Shown here one piece after another: positions 1-5,026 of a stretch of DNA of 5,026 nt. The position numbers and the translations under genes are program-made. This DNA is from an uncultured Clostridia bacterium (lineage in GTDB: Bacteria; Bacillota; Clostridia; Oscillospirales; Ruminococcaceae): the NCBI GenBank assembly GCA_947175045.1, contig CAMWLH010000192.1, forward strand, positions 1-5,026, written 5' to 3'. Numbering within the stretch: the stretch's first letter is position 1; each line of letters starts with the position of its first letter. The notes beneath the pieces were generated by a model. That model was given only the letters and a program-made list of their open reading frames with translations. It made no database searches and was not told the DNA's origin.

Positions 1-708
1 GTACTGCGCCGCCAGCTTGACTATGCCGCTGCCGACTATCGCTCCGTCGGATATCGCCGACATTTTTTTCGCCTGCTCGGGAGTGCTTATCCCGAAGCCG
101 ATAGCCGCGGGGACTTTCGCGCAGCGCTTCACGCTCTCCATGATCGCGTTCAGGTCGGTCTTTATCTCGCTGCGCACTCCGGTAACGCCCATAGAGGAAA
201 CTATGTACAGGAACCCCTCCGCGTCCTCGGCTATCATCTTTATGCGTTCCTCGCTGGTGGGAGCTATCAGCGATATCACCGCCACGTCGTACTTTCTCGC
301 GACAGAAGCCGCTTCGTTTTTCTCCTCGAACGGCATATCGGGGCAGATCAGCCCGTCCACTCCTATCTCACTGCACTTCGCAAAAAACCTGTCATACCCA
401 TACTTGAACACGGGATTAAGATAGGTCATAAAGCATATCGGAATCTCCGCGCTCTCCCTCACCTTTTTCGCCAGCTCAAAGGCGCGGTCAGTGGTCATTC
501 CGTTTGACAGCGCACGGATATTTGCTTCCTGTATAACGGGACCCTCCGCTATCGGGTCGCTGAAGGGTATGCCTATCTCTATGAGATCGGCTCCCGCTCT
601 CACCGTCGCCATGATATTCTCATAGCTTGCGTCAAATGTGGGGTCTCCCGCCGTGAGAAATCCCACAAAGGCCTTTTTATTTTCAAATGCGTTCTTTATC
701 CTATTCAT
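1..708 (-). CDS. trpA: Tryptophan synthase alpha subunit, C-terminus cut by window edge
   Basis: TrpA cleaves indole-3-glycerol phosphate to indole and glyceraldehyde-3-phosphate and passes indole through a tunnel to TrpB in the cytosolic alpha2-beta2 complex. I translated this frame by hand: 236 codons are open from ATG 708-706 to base 1, beginning [23 protein letters not shown]. The TIM-barrel motifs are in order: FLTAGDP (17-23), [16 protein letters not shown] (42-57) with catalytic Glu44 (Salmonella Glu49), MTYLNP (94-99), loop VSSMGVTG (170-177), and phosphate-binding GFGIS (204-208) and GSGIV (226-230). The position of catalytic Asp60 is Glu55 here, a conservative change. The usual family length is about 255-270 residues, so roughly 20-30 residues lie outside the window. 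The start overlaps the end of trpB by 8 bases. An AGGGGG ribosome binding site (719-724) lies 10 bases upstream, inside trpB, consistent with coupled translation and equal subunit output. The identification is secure. Confidence 0.97.
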   Translation of the reverse strand, partial: MNRIKNAFENKKAFVGFLTAGDPTFDASYENIMATVRAGADLIEIGIPFSDPIAEGPVIQEANIRALSNGMTTDRAFELAKKVRESAEIPICFMTYLNPVFKYGYDRFFAKCSEIGVDGLICPDMPFEEKNEAASVARKYDVAVISLIAPTSEERIKMIAEDAEGFLYIVSSMGVTGVRSEIKTDLNAIMESVKRCAKVPAAIGFGISTPEQAKKMSAISDGAIVGSGIVKLAAQY

Positions 709-1885
709 GCAGATCTATCCCCCTATACCGCGCTATTGCCGCCACATCCTTATCGCCGCGTCCGCTGAGGCAGCATACTATGATATCGTCCTTCGACATA
801 TTCGGTGCTATCTTCATCATGTGAGCCACCGCGTGAGCGCTCTCTATCGCGCAGATTATTCCCTCGGTGCGGGCGATATACTCGAATGCGTTTACCGCCT
901 CCTCGTCCGTTACGGGAACGTACTCCGCCCTGCCTGTCTCGTGAAGATGAGCGTGCTCGGGACCTATGCCCGGGTAGTCCAGTCCCGCCGATATTGAATA
1001 CACGGGAGCTATCTGCCCGTACTCGTCCTGGCAGAAAAGCGACTTCATTCCGTGGAATATCCCGAGAGTTCCCGTCGCGATAGTAGCGGCGGTCTCCTTG
1101 GTATCAACACCGCGCCCCGCTGCCTCACAGCCTATCAGCCGTACATCTTTATCCCGGATAAAATTATAGAACATACCCATAGCGTTGGAGCCGCCACCCA
1201 CGCACGCCATTACCGCAGTCGGAAGTCTGCCCTCTTTCTCGAGTATCTGCTCGCGGGCTTCGCGGCTGATAACGCTCTGGAAGTCCCGCACTATCATCGG
1301 GAACGGGTGGGGACCCATTACCGAGCCGAGGACATACAGCGTGTCGTCGACCCGCGTCGTCCAGTCGCGCATGGCTTCGTTCACCGCGTCCTTCAGGGTC
1401 ATCGTGCCCGTGGCGACGGGATTAACCTTTGCGCCGAGAAGCTCCATACGGTAGACGTTCAGCGCCTGGCGCACCGTGTCCTCCTTGCCCATGAAAATTT
1501 CGCACTCCAGCCCCAGCAGAGCCGCCGCGGTAGCCGCCGCGACTCCGTGCTGACCCGCGCCCGTTTCGGCAATAATGCGGGTCTTGCCCATCTTTTTCGC
1601 AAGCAGGCACTGTCCCAGCACGTTGTTTATCTTATGGGAGCCCGTGTGGTTCAAATCTTCCCTTTTAAGGTAGATTTTCGCGCCGCCCAGGTCTTTTGTC
1701 ATCTTCTCCGCGTAATACAGCAGTGATGGTCTGCCCGCGTATTCCCTGTTGAGCTTGTCAAGCTCCTTTAAAAATTCCTCGTCCTTAGAGTAGCGATCGT
1801 AGGCTTCCTCCAGCCTGTGAATCTCGTTCATCAGCGTTTCGGGGATATACTGACCGCCGAAATCGCCGTATCTGCCTTTTATCAT
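701..1885 (-). CDS. trpB: Tryptophan synthase beta subunit (TrpB1 type)
   Basis: TrpB is the PLP-dependent enzyme that condenses indole from TrpA with L-serine to give L-tryptophan. The 394-residue product has the normal family length. Visible motifs: N-terminal [12 protein letters not shown] (7-18), which is typical of the TrpA-partnered TrpB1 class; [14 protein letters not shown] (75-88) with PLP-binding Lys85 (Salmonella Lys87); AETGAGQHG (106-114) with catalytic Glu107 (Glu109); the glycine-rich PLP-phosphate loop GGGSNAMG (230-237); and CLSGRGDKD (372-380) with Ser374 near the pyridine nitrogen (Ser377). All key residues are present. The start is fixed by a perfect AGGAGG five bases upstream of ATG and by agreement with the family N-terminus. 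The gene follows a 321-bp gap after trpF and overlaps trpA by 8 bases. That gap holds a foldback repeat, so trpB has to be translated independently from its own strong ribosome binding site. Confidence 0.99.
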   Translation of the reverse strand: MIKGRYGDFGGQYIPETLMNEIHRLEEAYDRYSKDEEFLKELDKLNREYAGRPSLLYYAEKMTKDLGGAKIYLKREDLNHTGSHKINNVLGQCLLAKKMGKTRIIAETGAGQHGVAAATAAALLGLECEIFMGKEDTVRQALNVYRMELLGAKVNPVATGTMTLKDAVNEAMRDWTTRVDDTLYVLGSVMGPHPFPMIVRDFQSVISREAREQILEKEGRLPTAVMACVGGGSNAMGMFYNFIRDKDVRLIGCEAAGRGVDTKETAATIATGTLGIFHGMKSLFCQDEYGQIAPVYSISAGLDYPGIGPEHAHLHETGRAEYVPVTDEEAVNAFEYIARTEGIICAIESAHAVAHMMKIAPNMSKDDIIVCCLSGRGDKDVAAIARYRGIDLHE

Positions 1886-1890
1886 AATTT

Positions 1891-1896
1891 CCTCCT
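1891..1896 (-). promoter_or_regulatory. Ribosome binding site of trpB
   Basis: On the minus strand this reads AGGAGG, a full anti-Shine-Dalgarno match, five bases before the trpB ATG. It is the strongest site in the window. It sits at the gene that follows the longest intergenic gap, where coupling from trpF cannot help. Confidence 0.85.
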
Positions 1897-2037
1897 GTTC
1901 TTATTCTGTAATCAAAAGTGCAAATGATAATTTATCTTAGCAAATGGACACGAAATAATCGAGAAGTCAAAGGAACTTTCGCCAAGATCAGCATAACGCC
2001 CACGCATGAATTTCCCGCAAGCCGCCGTGGAAGCGCA

Positions 2038-2052
2038 GCCCGCAAAGCGGGC
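2038..2052. repeat. Small GC hairpin gcccgc-aaa-gcgggc
   Basis: A perfect 6-bp inverted repeat with a 3-base loop lies in the centre of the foldback element. No T-run follows on either strand, so it is not an intrinsic terminator. Confidence 0.6.
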
Positions 2053-2074
2053 GGAGCTTTTACGGCGGGCTAGC

Positions 2075-2099
2075 GCAAACGTTGCTTTGCAACGTTTGC
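2075..2099. repeat. Perfect 11-bp stem hairpin at the core of the foldback element
   Basis: gcaaacgttgc (2075-2085) and gcaacgtttgc (2089-2099) are exact reverse complements separated by ttt. The transcript from either strand would form a compact 11-bp stem. There is no adjacent T-run, so a structural or processing role is more likely than termination. It has no counterpart in the other two gap repeats. Confidence 0.75.
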
Positions 2100-2112
2100 A
2101 GCGGTGCGGGAA

Positions 2113-2141
2113 ATTCTTTTAAATCATTTACTTCTCGTCAA
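2113..2141 (-). promoter_or_regulatory. Possible outward promoter toward trpB (weak)
   Basis: On the minus strand, TTGACG (2141-2136) is a 5/6 match to the -35 box. It is followed after exactly 17 bases by AAGAAT (2118-2113), a 4/6 match to the -10 box. Transcription would start near 2106 and run through the palindromic core into trpB. The match to the -10 box is mediocre and the region is AT-rich, so chance is possible. If real, it would let the element supply trpBA transcripts independently of the upstream operon promoter. Confidence 0.25.
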
Positions 2142-2188
2142 CATAACTTAACCGCATCATAGCTAAGATCAACACTGCTTAACCGCAT
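2138..2188. repeat. Two imperfect 20-bp direct repeats in the element's right arm
   Basis: tcaacataacttaaccgcat (2138-2157) and tcaacactgcttaaccgcat (2169-2188) match at 17 of 20 positions with a 31-base period. The second copy lies exactly where the right arm has extra sequence compared with the left arm (between gctaagat and ataaattat). A local duplication therefore probably lengthened this arm. A more degenerate copy (14 of 20) may lie at 1988-2007. Confidence 0.6.
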
Positions 2189-2206
2189 AAATTATCATTT
2201 GTCGCA

Positions 2207-2821
2207 CTACTCAACTCGTCTGACTTCTCTTACCGCCGCGAGTATCTTCTCCCTGTCCTTTACCATATCCGTTTCTATACCGCTGGACAAGTCAACGCCG
2301 TAGGGGCGCACTCTTTTTGCAGTCTCGGCGAGATTTTCGGGGGTAAGCCCTCCCGCCAGAAAAAAGGGTCGGTTGATTTTCACGGGATCTATCAGCGAGT
2401 GATCAAAAAGCTTTCCCGAGCCCGTGCCGCTGTCCGTCAGCAAGAAATCCGCGCCGAGGGTCTGCGCCCGCTCTATATCGCTTTGAGCCGTCACCCTGAC
2501 CGCCTTTATTATCGGCGCGCCCGTCAGCTCACGCAGGCGGGCGATATACTCCCCGTCCTCGCTGCCGTGGCATTGCAGGATATCCGCCGCTCCGCTTTTC
2601 ACATACTCCGCGAACTCCTCAAGCGGAGCGTTCACCGACACCGCCACTGATTTTATCCTTGGGTCGAGCCGCGATCTGAGCCGCAGCGCAGTTTCAAACC
2701 CGATATTCCTATGGCTTTTCGGAAACATCACTATAAAGCCGATATAATCCGGCAGTGCCTCATTGACATAATCTATATCCTGTTCGCGGAACATTCCACA
2801 GAGCTTTATTTTAACGCTCAT
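2207..2821 (-). CDS. trpF: Phosphoribosylanthranilate isomerase
   Basis: TrpF catalyses the Amadori rearrangement of N-(5'-phosphoribosyl)anthranilate to CdRP, the substrate of TrpC. The 204-residue product is a normal-length single-domain TIM barrel. KLCGM (6-10) carries the catalytic base Cys8 (Thermotoga Cys7). PKSHR (34-38) carries the conserved Arg38. QCHG (83-86) is a variant of the usual QLHG. LLTDSGTGSGKLFDH (127-141) carries the presumed general acid Asp130 (Asp126). FLAGGLTPEN and GVDLSSGIE form the C-terminal phosphate-binding loops. The strand-2 stretch GFIVMFPKS is about one residue longer than the common GFVFxPKS form. The ATG overlaps the trpC TGA as ATGA, and GAGGGG lies nine bases upstream within the end of trpC, which fixes the start and implies coupling. 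The stop codon lies at the edge of the foldback element. The identification is firm. Confidence 0.98.
   Translation of the reverse strand: MSVKIKLCGMFREQDIDYVNEALPDYIGFIVMFPKSHRNIGFETALRLRSRLDPRIKSVAVSVNAPLEEFAEYVKSGAADILQCHGSEDGEYIARLRELTGAPIIKAVRVTAQSDIERAQTLGADFLLTDSGTGSGKLFDHSLIDPVKINRPFFLAGGLTPENLAETAKRVRPYGVDLSSGIETDMVKDREKILAAVREVRRVE
2818..2821 (-). promoter_or_regulatory. ATGA stop-start overlap of trpC and trpF
   Basis: The trpC stop TGA (2820-2818) and the trpF start ATG (2821-2819) share bases. This is a classic arrangement for translational coupling by a re-initiating ribosome. The two enzymes catalyse consecutive steps and are fused in some bacteria such as E. coli, so tight co-production makes sense. 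Confidence 0.85.
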
Positions 2822-3603
2822 AACGGATAACCCCTCAGAGCGTCCAGTTCCGCCTTTTTGTCCGCGCTTCTCATAAGAGTTTCCCCGATAAGCACCGCGT
2901 TTACTCCGTCGCGGCGCAGGTTCACGATATCCTCGGGGATCTTTATGCCGCTCTCCGAAACGAACAGCTTTTCGGGCGGGACTAACCTGCGCAGGCGGGC
3001 GGAATTGTTGATATCCACCTCGAACGTCCTCAAATCGCGGTTATTCACCCCGATTATCTCCGCGCCGCTCTCCAGAGCCATCTGCACCTCGTCCTCGTCG
3101 TGAGCCTCCACCAGAGCCGACAGCCCCAGCGAGTGCGCCAGCTCCAGGTATTCCCTAAGCTGTTCCCGCGACAGAATGGCGCATATAAGCAGCACCGCCG
3201 CCGCTCCGAGCAGCTTCGCCTCATACACCATATACTCGCTGACCGTAAAATCCTTGCGCAGCACGGGTATCTTCACCTCCGCGGCTATCTCCCTAAGATA
3301 CCTGTCGCTACCCTTGAACCAGAACGGCTCGGTCAGGCAGGATATCGCCGACGCTCCCGCCGCTTCGTATTCCCGCGCTATTTGCAGATACGGGAAATCC
3401 TCCGCTATCACGCCCTTTGACGGGGAAGCCTTTTTCACCTCGCAGATAAAAGACATTTCTCCGCCGCCCAAGGCGCGTTTAAATGGGAACTCCGAATTTT
3501 TTCGGAGCTGCTCCGCCCTGCTGCGGAGCTCAGTAAGAGGGATCTTCGCGGAAAGCTCCGCGACGCGCTCCCGAGTTTTTGCCGCTATCTCGTCTAGTAT
3601 CAT
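2818..3603 (-). CDS. trpC: Indole-3-glycerol phosphate synthase
   Basis: TrpC closes the indole ring, converting CdRP to indole-3-glycerol phosphate with loss of CO2 and water. The 261-residue monofunctional protein has the usual length, with the N-terminal helical extension (residues 1-45) before the TIM barrel. Visible motifs: EVKKASPSKG (55-64) with Glu55 and Lys57; LTEPFWFKGS (90-99); VLRKDFTV (114-121) with the catalytic Lys117 (Sulfolobus Lys110); LVEAHDEDE (164-172) with Glu166 (general base region, Glu159); GVNNRDL (185-191) with Asn187; VSESGI (215-220) with Glu217 and Ser218; and the phosphate loop VLIGETLM near the C-terminus. All catalytic positions are intact. The start is supported by AGGAG five bases upstream and by the family-typical opening MILDEIAAKTRERV. 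It lies 225 bp downstream of trpD, across a repeat-filled gap, and overlaps trpF by four bases. Confidence 0.99.
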   Translation of the reverse strand: MILDEIAAKTRERVAELSAKIPLTELRSRAEQLRKNSEFPFKRALGGGEMSFICEVKKASPSKGVIAEDFPYLQIAREYEAAGASAISCLTEPFWFKGSDRYLREIAAEVKIPVLRKDFTVSEYMVYEAKLLGAAAVLLICAILSREQLREYLELAHSLGLSALVEAHDEDEVQMALESGAEIIGVNNRDLRTFEVDINNSARLRRLVPPEKLFVSESGIKIPEDIVNLRRDGVNAVLIGETLMRSADKKAELDALRGYPL

Positions 3604-3608
3604 AATTT

Positions 3609-3613
3609 CTCCT
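3609..3613 (-). promoter_or_regulatory. Ribosome binding site of trpC
   Basis: AGGAG on the minus strand, five bases before the ATG at 3603. Between this site and the palindromic repeat (about 3614-3670) lies a short AT-rich, non-repetitive leader in which I see no other signal. Confidence 0.8.
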
Positions 3614-3675
3614 GTTTTGTGTTGCTCCGGCTGTGATGTGGTTAAAAAACGCTGACAAGGAGCAAGTTATTTTAA

Positions 3676-3831
3676 AAATTTTTCGCACCGGCGAACTTCG
3701 TTCGCCTACCGCGCTGTGAAAACTCCGTTTCACTGCGCGTTCGCAGCTTGTTGCGAAAAATTTGCTGCGTGGGCGCTACGTGGCTCCCTGCGGGCGCCCC
3801 TTTAATACGCTTTTTAATGCGAACCGTATTA
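3676..3831. repeat. Palindromic element between trpD and trpC
   Basis: The 225-bp trpD-trpC gap is mostly dyad-symmetric and has no credible gene. An outer perfect 12-bp inverted repeat, aaatttttcgca (3676-3687) with tgcgaaaaattt (3752-3763), encloses two hairpins. These are ggcgaac-ttc-gttcgcc (3690-3706) and cgcgctgtgaaa (3710-3721) paired with tttcactgcgcg (3728-3739) at 11 of 12 positions. Further toward trpD, gggcgc (3771-3776) pairs with gcgccc (3794-3799), and taatacg (3803-3809) pairs with cgtatta (3825-3831), the last including the trpD stop codon. The blocks gcgaaaaattt and tgcgtgggc (3766-3774) recur in the same orientation upstream of trpD, so the two are related. The element is probably transcribed within the operon mRNA. 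None of the stems is followed directly by a clean T-run. Confidence 0.7.
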
Positions 3832-4839
3832 CTCCACCGAATTGCTTACCGCCACATACCTTTCCAGAGTTTTCAGCGCAGCGCCGCTGTCTATCGTTTC
3901 GGCAGCAAGCTCAACTCCCTTTTCAATAGGTATCTCCTTGTATATATGCAGAGCCGCGCCCGCATTCAGCAGCACAGCGTCCCTGCCCGCGCCCTTTTCG
4001 CCGCCCAGTATGCGCCTTGCGATCTCCGCGTTTTCCTTGGGCTCTCCGCCGCGCAGCTCGGAGATATCATGACGTTCCAGCCCGAACTGCTCGGGAGTGA
4101 TAACATAATTCCTTATCTCGTCGCCGTTGAACTCGTAAACCGTAGTCGGAGCGCCGACCGATATCTCGTCCAGCTTATCCTGTCCGTATACCGCCATACC
4201 GCGCTTTACCCCCAGCTTTGAGAGCACTCTTGCCATTATCGGCGCGAGCTCCTCCTTATATACCCCCAGCAGCTGCAAGTCCGCGTGCGCGGGATTGGTG
4301 AGCGGTCCCAGTATATTAAACACCGTGGGAATGCCTATTTCCCTGCGCACCGCTCCCACATACTTCATTGCGCTGTGGTAGCACTGTGCGAACATAAAGC
4401 ACATTCCCGCCTCGTCAAGCAGCTTATTGCAGCCCTCGGGCGACATGGAGATATTTATCCCCAGAGCCTCCAGGCAGTCCGCCGCGCCGCACCTTGAGCT
4501 CGCCGCGCGGTTGCCGTGCTTTGCGATCTTCGCGCCCGCCGCCGCGCACACTATTCCCGAGATAGTGGACACATTGATTGACTGCGCGCCGTCGCCGCCG
4601 GTGCCTACTATCTCCATGACCTCCGCTCCATAGCTCACACGCTCCGCGCAGTCGCGCATTACATACGCGCAGGCGGTTATCTCGTCCACCGTTTCTCCCT
4701 TGATATGCAGCGCTGTTAGAAACGCCGCCGTCTGCGCGGGTGTGGTATTCCCCGTCATTATTTCGCGCATTACCTCCGCCGCTTCGTCGTATGCGAGATC
4801 AACTCCGTTTGTCGTTTTGTTTATTGCCTCTTTGATCAT
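3829..4839 (-). CDS. trpD: Anthranilate phosphoribosyltransferase
   Basis: TrpD transfers phosphoribose from PRPP to anthranilate, the first step after anthranilate synthase. The 336-residue product matches the usual 330-345 length of stand-alone TrpD and has no fused glutaminase (TrpG) domain. A small N-terminal helical domain (1-70) is followed by [14 protein letters not shown] (79-92), the PRPP/pyrophosphate-binding loop. Next come [15 protein letters not shown] (107-121), [12 protein letters not shown] (150-161) with anthranilate-channel His155, VRREIG (164-169) with the substrate-binding arginine pair, NILGPLTNP (175-183), and LDEIS (223-227) with the Mg2+-binding Asp224-Glu225 pair. The GTGGDGAxSxNVST and VYGQDKLDE spellings differ slightly from the textbook GTGGDGxxTFNIST and VHGxDGLDE but keep the key residues. 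AAGGAG lies eight bases upstream of the ATG. Its 3' flank and its 5' flank both carry related palindromic repeats. Confidence 0.99.
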   Translation of the reverse strand: MIKEAINKTTNGVDLAYDEAAEVMREIMTGNTTPAQTAAFLTALHIKGETVDEITACAYVMRDCAERVSYGAEVMEIVGTGGDGAQSINVSTISGIVCAAAGAKIAKHGNRAASSRCGAADCLEALGINISMSPEGCNKLLDEAGMCFMFAQCYHSAMKYVGAVRREIGIPTVFNILGPLTNPAHADLQLLGVYKEELAPIMARVLSKLGVKRGMAVYGQDKLDEISVGAPTTVYEFNGDEIRNYVITPEQFGLERHDISELRGGEPKENAEIARRILGGEKGAGRDAVLLNAGAALHIYKEIPIEKGVELAAETIDSGAALKTLERYVAVSNSVE

Positions 4840-4847
4840 AATCGTAT

Positions 4848-4853
4848 CTCCTT
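4848..4853 (-). promoter_or_regulatory. Ribosome binding site of trpD
   Basis: AAGGAG on the minus strand, eight bases before the trpD ATG at 4839. It sits immediately beside the inner end of the palindromic repeat, with only the A/T-rich stretch 4854-4861 between them. Confidence 0.8.
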
Positions 4854-4861
4854 ATTTAAAA

Positions 4862-4941
4862 GAAATTTTCCGCGACCCGCCCGTAAAAGCTCCGCTCCAC
4901 TTCGTTCCGCTACGCTTTCACGGGCTCCCGCGAAAAATTTC
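4862..4941. repeat. Long imperfect palindrome upstream of trpD
   Basis: The left arm 4862-4890 and right arm 4914-4941 are near-complementary over about 28 bp: gaaattttccgcg with cgcgaaaaatttc, and gcccgtaaaagc with gctttcacgggc at 11 of 12 positions. They flank a loop of about 23 bases rich in tccgct/ttccgct. On the minus strand, the block order gcccacgca (4952-4944), A/T-run plus cgcg, cccgtgaaagcgtagc, gcggagcttttacgggcggg is the same as on the plus strand of the trpF-trpB element. This marks them as copies of one family in opposite orientation. No T-run terminator, T-box motif or promoter is evident here. Confidence 0.75.
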
Positions 4942-5026
4942 CCTGCGTGGGCTTGACGTCGCCTTTTGTTCTTTCCGCGACCCGCCCGTAAAAGCTCCGC
5001 TCCACTTCGTTCCGCTACGCTTTCAC
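4867..5026. repeat. Tandem direct repeat with 105-bp period, continuing past the edge
   Basis: The 55 bases 4867-4921 recur without any mismatch at 4972-5026, giving a period of 105 bp. The repeated part is the left arm plus loop and the first bases of the right arm of the palindrome. The 50-base spacer between copies holds the rest of the right arm, tgcgtgggc and gccttttgttc. The second copy is identical up to the last base of the window, so the array may continue. Perfect identity implies a recent duplication or ongoing homogenisation. Confidence 0.9.

Larger units (their letters stand above)
1917..2208. repeat. Foldback, MITE-like palindromic element between trpF and trpB
   Basis: This element fills most of the 321-bp trpF-trpB gap and contains no plausible gene. 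Its ends are inverted repeats: caaatgataatttat at 1921-1935 matches the complement of 2187-2201 perfectly over 15 bp, and agtg/cact flank it (1917-1920, 2205-2208). Further complementary blocks lie inward in matching order: cttagc 1936-1941 with gctaag 2162-2167; cgagaagt 1960-1967 with 2130-2137; gaatttcccgca 2008-2019 with 2105-2116. The centre holds two smaller hairpins (2038-2052 and 2075-2099). The right arm is longer because of a 20-bp repeat. The outer right end includes bases 2207-2208 of the trpF stop codon. No transposase is encoded and I see no clear target-site duplication. The core resembles the repeats beside trpD, in opposite orientation. Calling it a non-autonomous mobile element is inference from this architecture. 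Confidence 0.7.

Noticed and set aside
17..424. A 135-codon plus-strand reading frame at the left edge
   Set aside because: It is a shadow of trpA, which occupies the minus strand here with all family motifs.
1052..1726. A 224-codon plus-strand reading frame opposite trpB
   Set aside because: It lies entirely antisense to an intact, conserved trpB. Its arginine/histidine-rich translation is typical of a shadow frame, and I recognise no domain in it.
1886..1916. Target-site duplication flanking the foldback element
   Set aside because: The flanks (ending tcaaa on the left, beginning actcaa on the right) show no clean adjacent duplication.
3690..3706. Intrinsic terminator after trpD from the ggcgaac/gttcgcc hairpin with a downstream T-run on the minus strand
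   Set aside because: The ATTTTT run starts about ten bases after the stem and belongs to the outer inverted repeat. Termination before trpC would also cut the pathway. At most it could be partial.
3748..4221. A 157-codon plus-strand reading frame spanning the trpD-trpC gap and the end of trpD
   Set aside because: It reads through the palindromic repeat and then antisense through trpD, and it has no recognisable domain.
4862..5026. Trp T-box or leader-peptide attenuator upstream of trpD
   Set aside because: I see no T-box consensus, no Trp-codon-rich short leader frame and no terminator. The region is filled by the repeat, and any operon leader should lie further upstream.
4867..5026. CRISPR array
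   Set aside because: Only two copies of a 55-bp palindromic unit are visible, and the spacer between them contains the palindrome's own right arm rather than unrelated sequence. No cas genes are present.

Overview
The window holds most of a bacterial tryptophan biosynthesis operon, all on the minus strand. Transcription runs from high to low coordinates in the order trpD (anthranilate phosphoribosyltransferase), trpC (indole-3-glycerol phosphate synthase), trpF (phosphoribosylanthranilate isomerase), trpB and trpA (tryptophan synthase beta and alpha). trpA runs off the left edge and lacks its C-terminus. trpE/trpG and the operon promoter, if linked, lie beyond the right edge. Together these genes convert anthranilate plus PRPP to L-tryptophan. 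Every gene is an intact, canonical member of its family, apart from the edge cut in trpA.

Separate trpC and trpF genes, the D-C-F-B-A order, strong AGGAG-type ribosome binding sites, GC-leaning codons with frequent ATA isoleucine, and clostridial-style motifs (for example VSSMGVTG in TrpA) suggest an anaerobic Firmicute. Oscillospiraceae/Ruminococcaceae is my best guess, but no marker in the window fixes the genus.

Spacing is uneven. trpC/trpF overlap by 4 bases (ATGA) and trpB/trpA by 8 bases, which suggests translational coupling. The other junctions are unusually wide: 225 bp between trpD and trpC, 321 bp between trpF and trpB, and at least 187 bp upstream of trpD. Each of these three gaps is filled by dyad-symmetric DNA, and the three copies share sequence blocks (gcccacgca, an A/T-run next to cgcg, and, in two of them, gcggagcttttacg). 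The trpF-trpB copy is inverted relative to the others. It is a foldback, MITE-like element of about 290 bp whose outer end overlaps the trpF stop codon. The copy upstream of trpD is duplicated in tandem with a 105-bp period and continues past the window edge.

The enzymes are ordinary. The part worth a second look is this family of palindromic interspersed elements occupying every non-overlapping junction of the operon. I saw no new protein system, RNA gene, CRISPR array, T-box or convincing intrinsic terminator.
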